A DNA stretch of 64,000 bases from Thermoproteaceae archaeon (GTDB lineage: Archaea > Thermoproteota > Thermoprotei > Thermoproteales > Thermoproteaceae). Positions 9,531-17,792 of the stretch are shown piece by piece (position 1 is the stretch's first letter; every line of letters begins with the position of its first letter). Location of the stretch: the NCBI GenBank assembly GCA_015521775.1, contig WANN01000040.1:1-64000 (forward strand), written 5' to 3'. A program made the position numbers and the translations under genes. Under the pieces are notes generated by a model. It worked only from the letters and a program-made list of their open reading frames with translations. It did not search any database and was not told the origin of the DNA.

Positions 9531-10874
9531 ATGGGCAGAGGAGCCCTCGTTGGCATCATAATAATAGTAGTAATTGTATTAGCAGCGTTGGCATGGTTCG
9601 CATCGCAGCAGGCCCAGCCCCAGCAACCAGCGGCCCCAACGCCCGCGGAGACCCCATCTCCCGCCCCAACACAGGGGGGGCCCGTAGTGATATATGGGCA
9701 GTGGGCGGGCGTTGAAGGGGAGAACTTCGAGAGGGCCATCTCCCTATACAGGGAGAGCCCAGTGGAATACGTGATACAGGAAAAGATCTGGGACGTGGTC
9801 ACTCAGCAGTTATTCGCTGGGAACGTCCAGTTCGACGTGGCCCTATTGCCGTGGCCCCAGAGAATTGTGGAATTGGGCGAACGCGGACTCCTTGAGCCGC
9901 TCGACGACGTGGCCAGTAGGCTGGAGGCGGACCTGGTCAACAGGTACTTCCTTGAGGCCGTGAGGGGTAGGGACGGCAGTTATTATGCCGTCCCGATAAA
10001 GATGTGGGCTAAGCCGGGCATATGGGTCAACGTTAAGGCCCTTGAGAGGGCCGGTCTGACGCCTGACGACGTGAGGACCTTTGAGGGCCTACTGGCCGCG
10101 TGCGAAAAGCTGAGCGCGGCCGGTATACAGCCTCTGGCCAGCGGCGCGGCGGATAAGTGGCCGTTGTCCGACATATGGGAGCACATGCTCATAATGCTTG
10201 GGGGCGCGGAGCTACATGACGCGCTGACATACGACCCCGCAGCGTGGGACAGGCCCGAGGTTAGGGAGTCCTTCAGATTGCTTGCCGAGATGTTGAAACG
10301 CGGGTGCTTCGGTGATAGGGACCTGCGCATATCGGAGAAGTGGGAGGCCCAGGTGCCGAGGCTGGTCAAGGGCGAGGTGGCCATGTACCCAATGGGCAAC
10401 TGGATAACCCTGTTCATAGCCAAGAGCGCCGAGGAGCTTGGCGTCACGTTTGAGCCCGGTAAGGACTACGTGTTGGTGCCGTGGCCGTCGTACAGGGAGG
10501 GGATAACCCAGCCCATCATAGCCGGCGGGGACTGGGCCATAGTGCCTAAGAACGCGCCGAACAAGGCCGCGGCCATCAGGTTCGCTGAGTGGCTGGGCGG
10601 CCCAGAGTACCAGGGGGCCATGGTGGAGGCCGGCGGCTACCTGCCCACCAACAAGAGGGTGCCCAGCGACGTCATGTCGCCGGTCGACCAGACTATACTG
10701 AGCCTGGCGTCCGAGCGCGGCGTGGTGGTGGACCTGGACGACAACATACGTCCCTCGGAGCTGCAGCAGGAGATCTGGAACGCCCTGTTCGAGCTCTGGG
10801 CCAACCCGGACAACTGGAGCCAGATATTCGACGGCCTAAAGTCCACCGTCCAGTCGCGAATGGGCGGTGGCTAG
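9531..10874 (+). CDS. ABC transporter substrate-binding protein, family 1 (sugar type)
   Basis: A 447-residue extracellular solute-binding protein. Residues about 6-24 form a single hydrophobic helix followed by a Pro/Gln/Ala/Thr-rich linker (residues 25-50), the usual tether of archaeal binding proteins. The mature part has the family 1 pattern: YGQWAGVEGENFERA at the start, FDVALLPWPQR, a long alpha/beta body, GEVAMYPMGNW and IAGGDWAIVPKNAPNKAAAIRFAEWL near residues 330-355. The ligand cannot be read; family 1 (CUT1) proteins bind oligosaccharides, polyols or glycerol phosphates. It overlaps the first permease gene by 8 bases. TATA-like ATATTTATTA lies at 9501-9510. Confidence 0.9.
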   Translation: MGRGALVGIIIIVVIVLAALAWFASQQAQPQQPAAPTPAETPSPAPTQGGPVVIYGQWAGVEGENFERAISLYRESPVEYVIQEKIWDVVTQQLFAGNVQFDVALLPWPQRIVELGERGLLEPLDDVASRLEADLVNRYFLEAVRGRDGSYYAVPIKMWAKPGIWVNVKALERAGLTPDDVRTFEGLLAACEKLSAAGIQPLASGAADKWPLSDIWEHMLIMLGGAELHDALTYDPAAWDRPEVRESFRLLAEMLKRGCFGDRDLRISEKWEAQVPRLVKGEVAMYPMGNWITLFIAKSAEELGVTFEPGKDYVLVPWPSYREGITQPIIAGGDWAIVPKNAPNKAAAIRFAEWLGGPEYQGAMVEAGGYLPTNKRVPSDVMSPVDQTILSLASERGVVVDLDDNIRPSELQQEIWNALFELWANPDNWSQIFDGLKSTVQSRMGGG

Positions 10875-11703
10875 AACAATATCTTTTTTGCTTATACCGG
10901 GCCTTGCCCTGGTAGGCTTCTTCGTTATCTACCCCATATTCTTCAACTTCGTCCTGGCATTCATGGTATGGCCGCTTGGCGGGGCCCCACAGTTCTGCGG
11001 CCTCTGCCACTTCCAGAAGTTCGTAGATGACGCGAGGTTCCAGAAGGCCTTCCTGAACACCGTGATGTTGCTGCTGGTCATACCCCTCTCGATTGCCGTG
11101 GGCCTGGCATTTGCGGTGCTTGTCCATGCCAGGCCGTTGGGGTACTTCGTCATGGCGCCACTAATTGCCGCTGGGATGGTGATTCCCCCCTCTGTGGTGG
11201 GCATAGCGTGGATCCTCTCCCTGGACCCGAGGATCGGGGCATACAACGTGCTGCTCTCCGCGTTTGGGGTGCCCCCAAAGGCCTACCTCTTCGACCCACA
11301 ACTACAGATATATGCCCTGGTGCTGCTCGCCACGTGGTCATGGGTGGGCTTCACCTTCATAACATTCCTGGCGAACCTGGAGAGCATACCCAGGACGTTG
11401 TACGAGTCCGCAAGTATAGACGGCGCATCACGATTGCAGACGTTTGTGCACGTCACCTTGCCCCAGCTGAGGCCCGCGTTCATCATAAACTCCATAATGT
11501 CCATACTGTACGTGCTGAGACTGTTCGACATAATATACGTTCTGGGCGCCGAGAGCCCGCCGCTGAACCTCATGAACCTGGCGTACTACGTGTACTACCT
11601 ACTCCAGTACAGCTTCGAGTTGGGAGGCCCCTCCGCGGTGGCCGCCGTGCTAACGTCGCTCAGCCTGGCCATAACCTATATCGCCATTAGGCGCGCGCTA
11701 TGA
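10867..11703 (+). CDS. ABC transporter permease, MalF-type
   Basis: A 278-residue integral membrane protein with six hydrophobic segments and the EAA loop ESASIDGASRLQTFVHVTLPQLRPAF near residues 178-203, which contacts the ATPase. Start is GTG at 10867, inside the end of the binding-protein gene. With the next gene it forms the membrane channel of a CUT1-family importer. There is no ATPase gene beside it, which is unusual only in that the energising subunit must be encoded elsewhere, for example the MalK-like gene at 54971-56038. Confidence 0.92.
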   Translation: MARTISFLLIPGLALVGFFVIYPIFFNFVLAFMVWPLGGAPQFCGLCHFQKFVDDARFQKAFLNTVMLLLVIPLSIAVGLAFAVLVHARPLGYFVMAPLIAAGMVIPPSVVGIAWILSLDPRIGAYNVLLSAFGVPPKAYLFDPQLQIYALVLLATWSWVGFTFITFLANLESIPRTLYESASIDGASRLQTFVHVTLPQLRPAFIINSIMSILYVLRLFDIIYVLGAESPPLNLMNLAYYVYYLLQYSFELGGPSAVAAVLTSLSLAITYIAIRRAL

Positions 11704-12509
11704 GGAGGCTCATACTTACCGTGGTGGGTTGGGCCGTAGTAATAGTGTGGGCGATCCCCCTCATCGGAATCGTGTTCGCATCGCTGCAGTCGACCGCAGT
11801 GGTGTCCTCCGAGGGCTGGTGGGCGCTCAGGGACGTATCGCTGGACAACTACGTAGAGGTTCTGTCGAGGGGCTTTGCCAACAGCATGGTCAACGGGTTC
11901 ATAATTGTTGCAGGCGCGATCGCCATACCGATCGCTGCGTCGGCCCTACTCGCCTATGGGGTGGCCCGGTTCACCTTCAGGTTGAGGTCCGCCCTATTCA
12001 CGTTACTGGTGTTGCTCCAGACAATACCACAGATAAGCGTGGTTATTCCCCTACTCATAGCGAAGAGGGTTGTGCCGCCCGACCCAGTACTGTCGTTCCT
12101 CTGGATAATACTGGTCCACTCGGCCTATGGGACGCCATGGATAACAATATACCTGTACAACTTCCTGAAGGCGATGCCGCGCGACTATGAGGAGGCCGCG
12201 TACATAGACGGGCTCGGGGTCTGGGGCACCCTGACCAGGGTCGTGCTGCCCATAATGAGGCCCGCCCTCTTCAGCATAGCAATGATACAGTTCATATGGG
12301 TGTGGCACGACCTGCTATACGCAGTAGTGTTCCTGCCCCCAGAACTGTGGCCGCCCACAGCCGCAGTGACCAAGTTCGTCTCGCGTTACAACCCCAATTG
12401 GGGCCACCTCACCGCGGCCTCCACGCTCGCCATAGTGGTCCCCATAGTACTGTACGCAGTGGCGCATCGCCAGTACATGAAGGCGGTGGCGGGCGGCCTC
12501 AAGGCATAG
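11700..12509 (+). CDS. ABC transporter permease, MalG-type
   Basis: The 269-residue partner permease of the importer, with six predicted membrane segments and the EAA loop EAAYIDGLGVWGTLTRVVLPIMRPAL near residues 162-187. It starts with an ATGA overlap with the preceding permease gene, so the two are translationally coupled. Its last 11 bases overlap, tail to tail, the asparagine-synthase-like gene on the other strand. The substrate is not evident; no sugar-metabolising enzyme lies in the same operon. Confidence 0.92.
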   Translation: MRRLILTVVGWAVVIVWAIPLIGIVFASLQSTAVVSSEGWWALRDVSLDNYVEVLSRGFANSMVNGFIIVAGAIAIPIAASALLAYGVARFTFRLRSALFTLLVLLQTIPQISVVIPLLIAKRVVPPDPVLSFLWIILVHSAYGTPWITIYLYNFLKAMPRDYEEAAYIDGLGVWGTLTRVVLPIMRPALFSIAMIQFIWVWHDLLYAVVFLPPELWPPTAAVTKFVSRYNPNWGHLTAASTLAIVVPIVLYAVAHRQYMKAVAGGLKA

Positions 12510-13377
12510 CGCCATAGTACCCACACATGTGGCAGTACCCCCTCGACAACTTGTACCCGCACGCTGGGCACTCCCCGTACCTCTCATAGGTTTTTCCCAG
12601 CTCCCTGAAAAGACTATACAGATATTTCTGGGCGCCGCTCAACCCCATCCCGACATCGATGTCGCGGCCCATGTCCTCCAGCACACTGTACAGGTAGCGG
12701 AAACCGCTGCCAACCTCTATCGGGTCCTTACGCCTCCAAACCACCTGTTCGGGAAGAAGGCCGTCCATAGCCTTCCTCAGCGCGTACTTGCCCATGCCCT
12801 CGCGCACCTTTTCACGGGGATCCACCTCAAGTGCGTACCTCACCATCCTGCTATCGGTGAACGGCGCCACCACCTCTATCCCCAGTCTCCGCCCCATGTC
12901 GAAGGCGCAGAAGCGCCACCGCGTGACCAGGTCCCTTATATATCTGTCGAGCTCGTCGGGCCCCATCTTCGCCATGTAGCTGTACCCGGCGAAGAGCTCG
13001 TCCCCGCCGTCCCCCGTGCATACCCGGCGCAGGCCCAGCGACGCGGCCTCCTCCAGCGCCAGGTACTGGGCCGCGCAGTTCACCACCTCCATGGGGTTAA
13101 AAACTCCCAATATGTCCACCACCTCCCTTACGGCCCTCATGGCGTCAGCCATCGTGGCCCACACCACGTGGAGCGGCATCGCGAGGTGTCTGGACGCGAC
13201 AAGGGCATATTCCAGGTCGGGCCCCATCGAATCGATCAGCTGCACGTGGACGAGGCGAGGCCTCACACCCAGCGCTCTGTGTGCCCAGGCAACTGAAGTG
13301 GAGTCTAGGCCGCCGGAGAACAGGATGCTGTCGCAGGGCCCCTCACCCACTATTTCCCTTAGCAGTCCGCCTATCAT
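12499..13377 (-). CDS. Asparagine-synthase-like ATP pyrophosphatase with C-terminal zinc ribbon
   Basis: The 292-residue protein is the synthetase half of the AsnB family without the glutaminase domain. The PP-loop SGGLDS lies at residues 21-26 and TGDGGDELFAGY near 121-132, both diagnostic of asparagine-synthase-type ATP-AMP chemistry, and VAPFTDSRMVRYALEV plus LRKAMDGLLPE follow as in AsnB. Unusually, the C-terminus carries CPAC..CHMC, a four-Cys zinc ribbon seen in tRNA-modifying PP-loop enzymes. It therefore may use free ammonia, a partner amidotransferase or a sulfur carrier. The substrate is unknown. No TATA box is clear upstream in the 203-base gap. Confidence 0.82.
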   Translation of the reverse strand: MIGGLLREIVGEGPCDSILFSGGLDSTSVAWAHRALGVRPRLVHVQLIDSMGPDLEYALVASRHLAMPLHVVWATMADAMRAVREVVDILGVFNPMEVVNCAAQYLALEEAASLGLRRVCTGDGGDELFAGYSYMAKMGPDELDRYIRDLVTRWRFCAFDMGRRLGIEVVAPFTDSRMVRYALEVDPREKVREGMGKYALRKAMDGLLPEQVVWRRKDPIEVGSGFRYLYSVLEDMGRDIDVGMGLSGAQKYLYSLFRELGKTYERYGECPACGYKLSRGYCHMCGYYGAMP

Positions 13378-13580
13378 GGTGCCCCGGCTATGCGGCGCCC
13401 AGTTACGTCCCGTCGACGCATGTCAGGAGTCTCAATCCCATTGCTGACGCCAGGCAACGACGCTTCGCCCATGGGGTCCCCAAATCGACTACATGGGGGC
13501 AACGGGGTGGCGTAGCACAAAGAGACCGTTTCGGGAGGCATGTGAGCAAGCCGCCAGAGAATGGAAGCTCAGAATCAGGG
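13378..13580. other. 203-base intergenic gap, content not identified
   Basis: This is long for the window. It separates two minus-strand genes (the leuA/cimA-type gene upstream, the AsnB-like gene downstream). I see no convincing reading frame, tRNA or CRISPR repeat. Minus-strand triplets directly upstream of the AsnB-like ATG stay open for about 14 codons but have no start codon. A small RNA is possible but unsupported. Confidence 0.4.
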
Positions 13581-14759
13581 TTAAGCTCCGTCCATGTACT
13601 CGGCAACAAGGCCCCTAATGACCTGCTCGTCCACCTTGACCCCGTTTTCAGCAAGCTCCTTAATCCTGTCGAGGAGGTGTGTGACAAGTGCATCGCTGGG
13701 AGTATAGCCGAGCACCTTTAAAGCCCACTCGACGGAGTGGCGCCCCGAGTGCTTGCCCAGAACTATCCTCCTCGTTGCCCCTACATCCTCCGGGCTGATG
13801 GGCTCGTAGGTGAACGGGTTGTTTATAACGCCGTGCACGTGTATACCGGCTTCGTGGGAAAAGGCGTTATCGCCCACAATGGCCTTGTTGGGCTGAAGCC
13901 TCACGCCGAACATTTTGGACACCAACATGGACACATCGTACAGCCGCTTCAGGTTTATAGTGGTCCTGTACCCCATGAGGAAGTGTAGGGCCGCCACAGT
14001 CTCTTCCAGGGATGCGTTCCCGGCCCTCTCGCCGAACCCATTCACAGTGACCTGTATCACGTCGGCTCCAGCCTCTACGCCGGCAATCGTGTTGGCGGTG
14101 GCCATGCCGAAATCGTTGTGGCAGTGTACATGTATGGGCACTCCCGGCACCCGTTCCCTAATGAACGACACGAGGTACCTCATCCTGCTCGGCGTCATGA
14201 CCCCCACAGTGTCAGGGATGTTTATTTCATCGGCGCCTGCATCAACAGCAGCGCTGTATACGCTGGCCAAATAGTCTAGGTCGCTTCTAGTAGCGTCCTC
14301 GGCGCTGAACAGCACCTTGACGCCGTGGGCCTTCGCGTATTCCACCGAGTCAACGGTGCGCGCTACTACCCCTTCCCTATCTATGCCTAGCTTATACTTT
14401 ATATGTATATCGGAAGTCGCTATGAATATATGCACCATGTCTACGTCGGAGTCGATTGCTGCATCTATATCGGCCCTACTGGCACGAGCTAGGGCCACTA
14501 TATCAGACCTGTATGTTTCGGCCGCTATGGTCTTGACCGCATTATACTCGGATCGAGAGACGGCGGGAAATCCGGCCTCTATCATGTTGACGCCGAGCTC
14601 CTCCAGAGCCTTGGCGATGGACACCTTTTGATCTATGCGGAGCGCCACCCCGGGCATCTGTTCTCCATCCCTTAAAGTGGTGTCAAATACCCGGATTAGG
14701 CGAGCCCCGTTTCCGTGCTCATGGCCGGAAAATAAACTATGTATTTTAAACTTTTCCAT
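13581..14759 (-). CDS. 2-isopropylmalate/citramalate/homocitrate synthase family enzyme (short form)
   Basis: The 392-residue enzyme condenses acetyl-CoA with a 2-oxo acid. Family signatures are clear: [14 protein letters not shown] near residues 24-37, [10 protein letters not shown], the metal-binding [11 protein letters not shown] near 201-211, [15 protein letters not shown] and HEAGIHVHG. The C-terminal regulatory domain of classical LeuA is absent; the protein stops after a short helical tail, so allosteric control by leucine through that domain is not expected. The gene faces the ilv operon, which favours a role in leucine (LeuA) or isoleucine via citramalate (CimA); homocitrate synthase is the main alternative and cannot be excluded from motifs alone. 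Confidence 0.88.
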   Translation of the reverse strand: MEKFKIHSLFSGHEHGNGARLIRVFDTTLRDGEQMPGVALRIDQKVSIAKALEELGVNMIEAGFPAVSRSEYNAVKTIAAETYRSDIVALARASRADIDAAIDSDVDMVHIFIATSDIHIKYKLGIDREGVVARTVDSVEYAKAHGVKVLFSAEDATRSDLDYLASVYSAAVDAGADEINIPDTVGVMTPSRMRYLVSFIRERVPGVPIHVHCHNDFGMATANTIAGVEAGADVIQVTVNGFGERAGNASLEETVAALHFLMGYRTTINLKRLYDVSMLVSKMFGVRLQPNKAIVGDNAFSHEAGIHVHGVINNPFTYEPISPEDVGATRRIVLGKHSGRHSVEWALKVLGYTPSDALVTHLLDRIKELAENGVKVDEQVIRGLVAEYMDGA

Positions 14760-14786
14760 CTATAGCGGCCTTGTCGAAAGCTAAAG

Positions 14787-14793
14787 TTTAAAT
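14787..14793. promoter_or_regulatory. Shared palindromic TATA element between leuA/cimA-type gene and ilvB
   Basis: TTTAAAT is palindromic in its core and is the only AT-rich element between the divergent genes. It is centred 25 bases before the ATG at 14815 (plus strand) and 31 bases before the ATG at 14759 (minus strand), so one element could serve both directions, with a leaderless ilv mRNA and a leader of about six bases on the other side. Confidence 0.5.
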
Positions 14794-14814
14794 AGGGCGT
14801 TGATCTCTGTACTT

Positions 14815-14897
14815 ATGACAGAGTCGGGGGTAGGCTCGGAAATTTCGGGGCTCGAATAGCCCGTCCTAACAGGGCCGTTGATAGGCTCGTCGATGTA
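14815..14897 (+). other. Out-of-frame 5' end of ilvB
   Basis: An ATG at 14815, ideally placed 25 bases after the TATA element, opens MTESGVGSEISG and then hits a stop at 14857-14859. One base of shift at the G run 14847-14850 (or at 14826-14830) rejoins the ilvB frame as GARIARPNRAVDRLVDV, directly continuous with the rest of the enzyme and resembling the N-terminus of acetolactate synthases. The ilvB frame itself is open upstream to about 14796 but has no ATG, GTG or TTG before 14898. Confidence 0.65.
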
Positions 14898-16583
14898 ATG
14901 GTCAAGAGGGGGATTAGGCACCTCATGGGCATACCGGGCGGATCCATTATGCCCCTCTTCGATGCCCTCTACTTTACCAATGACATAGAGGTTGTTCTGT
15001 TCAAGCATGAGCAGGGGGCTGTACACGCGGCCGAGGCCTACGGGCGGATCTCCCGCAGGCCCGCCGTGGCCGCCGTCACCAGCGGGCCGGGCGCCACCAA
15101 CGTAGTGACGGGCGTTGCCAACGCATTCATGGACTCTGCCCCTCTCGTTGTTCTGACGGGGCAGGTCCCCACGTCGATGTTCGGTAGGGACGCGTTCCAG
15201 GAAACGGACATAGTTGGCGTGGTTTCCCCCATAACCAAGTTCGCCTACCTGGTCAAGGACCCAAGCGAGCTTGTTCCCGCGTTCAACACCGCATACGAGA
15301 TCTCCATGATGGGCCGTCCCGGCCCCACCCTCCTGGACCTGCCCAGGGACGTGCAGCTTGCCTCCTCAACGGGCGGCGACGGCTACATGAGGGTCAACTA
15401 CGAGAAGTTCATGCCGCCCATGCCAAACAAGGAGGACATACTGAAGGCGGTCAAACTGTTGCTGGAGGCTGAAAGGCCCGTGATTCTCGTGGGGGGAGGC
15501 GCCTATTGGTCCGGCGCAACAAACGAGGTGTTGGTGCTCGCGGAGATGTTGGGGGCCCCCATAGTGAGCACATTTCCCGGTAAGAACGCGATACCCCATA
15601 ACCATCCCCTGTATATGGGTCCCTCGGGGATGCACGGACGGTTGGAGGCCGACGCGGCCCTGGCCAACGCCGATGTGATCCTCGCCGTCGGCACAAGGTT
15701 CTCCGATAGGACTGTAGGTAGGTTCAAGGAGCTGGCCGACAAGAAAATAATACATGTGGATGTGGATAGAAGCGAGGTCGGCAAGAACGTGAAGCCTTCC
15801 GTCTCGATAATTGCAGATGCGGCCATAGCGCTAAGGGAAATAATATCGTATCTGCCCAACGGAATGAGGCGTAACGAGGAGTTCCTTGCCTGGCTTCGGT
15901 GGATTAGGGCTAGGTTCGAGGAGGCGTTGGAGAAATGGGAGAGGGAGTTCACGTCGTTTGCCCCGTGGAAGGTGATGAAGATGCTTAGGCACGTCATGCC
16001 GCTGGACTCAATAACTGTGACTGGGGTCGGATCGCACCAGATGTGGGCCGAGCTCCATTGGGACGTGTACGTGCCGGGCACGTTCCTCACCTCCGCGGGC
16101 CTGGGCACAATGGGCTTCTGCGTTCCTGCGGCCCTCGGCGCAAAGCTCGCCGCCCCGGACAGGCCGGTACTCTGCATAGATGGGGACGGGTCCTTCCAGA
16201 TGACCATGAACAACCTTTCCCTGGTCAGGGACTACAATCTGCCGATAATAGTGGTCATATTCGACAATAGGGCCCTGATGCTGGTCAAGCAGTGGCAGAT
16301 ATACATGTACTCGAGGAGGATCATAGCCACCGAATTCAGCCACAGGCCGGACTTCCTCAAGATAGCCGACGCCTACGAGATAGAGGGCGTGAGGCCCTCA
16401 ACCTACGAGGAGATCGGCAAGGCCGTGGAGTGGGCGCTCCGCAACAACGAGCCCGTAATAATAGACGTGACGATCGATAACGACAAGGACATAGTCCTGC
16501 CATGGGTCAAACCCGGCGACTGGCTGACCGACGCGGTTAAGCCGCCCGGAATGGAGGACGTGGAGCTAATATGGCGGAGATAG
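14898..16583 (+). CDS. ilvB: Acetolactate synthase large subunit (5' end frameshifted)
   Basis: A ThDP enzyme making acetolactate or acetohydroxybutyrate for valine, leucine and isoleucine synthesis. The in-frame part gives 561 residues beginning MVKRGIRHLMGIPGG. The catalytic Glu is residue 38 in FKHEQGAVHAAEAYGR; VTSGPGATN, TGQVP..GRDAFQETD (acetolactate-synthase type, not pyruvate oxidase) and the ThDP motif IDGDGSFQMTMNNL follow. About 27 N-terminal residues expected of the family lie upstream in another frame. Either one G is missing from the sequence, or the organism really starts at 14898, or a frameshift is read through. It heads ilvB-ilvN-ilvC-ilvD, all overlapping. Confidence 0.92.
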   Translation: MVKRGIRHLMGIPGGSIMPLFDALYFTNDIEVVLFKHEQGAVHAAEAYGRISRRPAVAAVTSGPGATNVVTGVANAFMDSAPLVVLTGQVPTSMFGRDAFQETDIVGVVSPITKFAYLVKDPSELVPAFNTAYEISMMGRPGPTLLDLPRDVQLASSTGGDGYMRVNYEKFMPPMPNKEDILKAVKLLLEAERPVILVGGGAYWSGATNEVLVLAEMLGAPIVSTFPGKNAIPHNHPLYMGPSGMHGRLEADAALANADVILAVGTRFSDRTVGRFKELADKKIIHVDVDRSEVGKNVKPSVSIIADAAIALREIISYLPNGMRRNEEFLAWLRWIRARFEEALEKWEREFTSFAPWKVMKMLRHVMPLDSITVTGVGSHQMWAELHWDVYVPGTFLTSAGLGTMGFCVPAALGAKLAAPDRPVLCIDGDGSFQMTMNNLSLVRDYNLPIIVVIFDNRALMLVKQWQIYMYSRRIIATEFSHRPDFLKIADAYEIEGVRPSTYEEIGKAVEWALRNNEPVIIDVTIDNDKDIVLPWVKPGDWLTDAVKPPGMEDVELIWRR

Positions 16584-16801
16584 TCCTAAAATTCGTCAAT
16601 GGGGCGGACGCGCTGGCCAGGATTATGGACGTGGTGCGCCGGGCCAAGGTCGTTGTCATGTCCGCAAACGTTATGAAGAGCAGCGATGCCTATGACATGA
16701 CGATGAGCCTATCGGGCAACATCGAGGAGCTTAGATGGCTTGCGGCTAAACTGGAGAGGTTGCCCGAGGTAATGGAGATATCCGTGGTGGAGCGTGGCTA
16801 G
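16571..16801 (+). CDS. ilvN: Acetolactate synthase small (regulatory) subunit, ACT domain
   Basis: A 76-residue single ACT-domain protein, the short version of the regulatory subunit that binds valine and activates Ilv[29 protein letters not shown] follows the ACT beta-alpha-beta pattern, with [15 protein letters not shown] as the last helix-strand. The second domain found in longer bacterial IlvN proteins is absent. It overlaps the end of ilvB by 13 bases and the start of ilvC by 8, so the complex should be co-translated. Assignment rests on size, fold pattern and position between ilvB and ilvC. Confidence 0.85.
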   Translation: MAEIVLKFVNGADALARIMDVVRRAKVVVMSANVMKSSDAYDMTMSLSGNIEELRWLAAKLERLPEVMEISVVERG

Positions 16802-17792
16802 GATATTCAGGGACGAGGAGGTTACCCTGGAGCCCCTTAAAGACAAGACGATAGCCGTATTGGGGTTCGGCATACAGGGCAGGGCCCAGTCTCTTAACTT
16901 GAGGGACAGCGGCCTGAGGGTAATACTCGGGCTTAGGAAGGGAGGGAAGTCCTGGGAAGAGGCTTCCAGGGAGGGGTTCGAGGTCTTCGAGATAGGGGAG
17001 GCCGTGAGGAGGGCCGACGTAGTCATGGTGCTGCTCCCCGACATGGCGCAGCCGGAGGTCTGGGAGAGGGACATAGCGCCGCACCTCAGGGCCGGCGCAG
17101 TGGTGGACTTCGCCCACGGCTTCAACGTGCACTTTGGCCTCATCAGGCCCCCACCTACAGTGGACGTGGTCATGGTGGCTCCAAAGGGGCCTGGCCGCGC
17201 GGTCCGGGACATGTACGTCTCGGGGCGTGGCGTGCCTGCGCTGGTCGCAGTTCACCAGGACGCAAGCGGTAGGGCGCTTGAACATGCCCTTGCAATAGCG
17301 AAGGGCATAGGCGCCACTAGGGCTGGGGCCATACTGACCACGTTCGCCGAGGAGACCGAGACGGACCTAATCGGGGAGCAGACGGTGCTCGTGGGGGGCC
17401 TCATGGAGCTGATAAAGAAGGGTTTCGAGACGCTGGTGGAGCTGGGGTATCAGCCCGAGGTGGCGTACTTCGAGGTCCTCCACGAGGCGAAGCTCATAAT
17501 GGACCTGATATGGGAGAGGGGGATAGTGGGCATGCTTGAGGGGGTCTCGGACACCGCCAAGTACGGGGGCCTTACAGTGGGTCCAAAGGTGATCGGGGAA
17601 GACGTAAGGAGACGCATGGTGGAGGCCGCCCTGCGCGTGCGCAGCGGCGAGTTCGCGAAGGAGTGGGTCGAGGAGTACAGGCGTGGGGCGCCCACGCTTA
17701 AGCGTCTGATGGACGAAATGCGCTCGCATAGAATAGAGTCCGTGGGCGCCGAGATGAGGCGCCTAGTCTTCGGGCGCCATGGGGGACGCTAA
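16794..17792 (+). CDS. ilvC: Ketol-acid reductoisomerase IlvC (class I)
   Basis: IlvC isomerises and reduces acetolactate to 2,3-dihydroxyisovalerate. The product has 332 residues, the normal class I length, starting at a GTG that overlaps ilvN. The nucleotide-binding GFGIQGRAQ lies at residues 24-32 and the cofactor-specificity loop [12 protein letters not shown] near 46-57. The Mg-binding acids are in [15 protein letters not shown] and the later [13 protein letters not shown] segment, and ISDTAKYG is represented by VSDTAKYGG. Whether NADH or NADPH is used cannot be read confidently from the loop. Confidence 0.95.
   Translation: MARIFRDEEVTLEPLKDKTIAVLGFGIQGRAQSLNLRDSGLRVILGLRKGGKSWEEASREGFEVFEIGEAVRRADVVMVLLPDMAQPEVWERDIAPHLRAGAVVDFAHGFNVHFGLIRPPPTVDVVMVAPKGPGRAVRDMYVSGRGVPALVAVHQDASGRALEHALAIAKGIGATRAGAILTTFAEETETDLIGEQTVLVGGLMELIKKGFETLVELGYQPEVAYFEVLHEAKLIMDLIWERGIVGMLEGVSDTAKYGGLTVGPKVIGEDVRRRMVEAALRVRSGEFAKEWVEEYRRGAPTLKRLMDEMRSHRIESVGAEMRRLVFGRHGGR

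Noticed and set aside
13429-13443. Sequence resembling part of a Thermoproteales CRISPR repeat
   Set aside because: Only one partial copy; no repeat-spacer periodicity anywhere near it.
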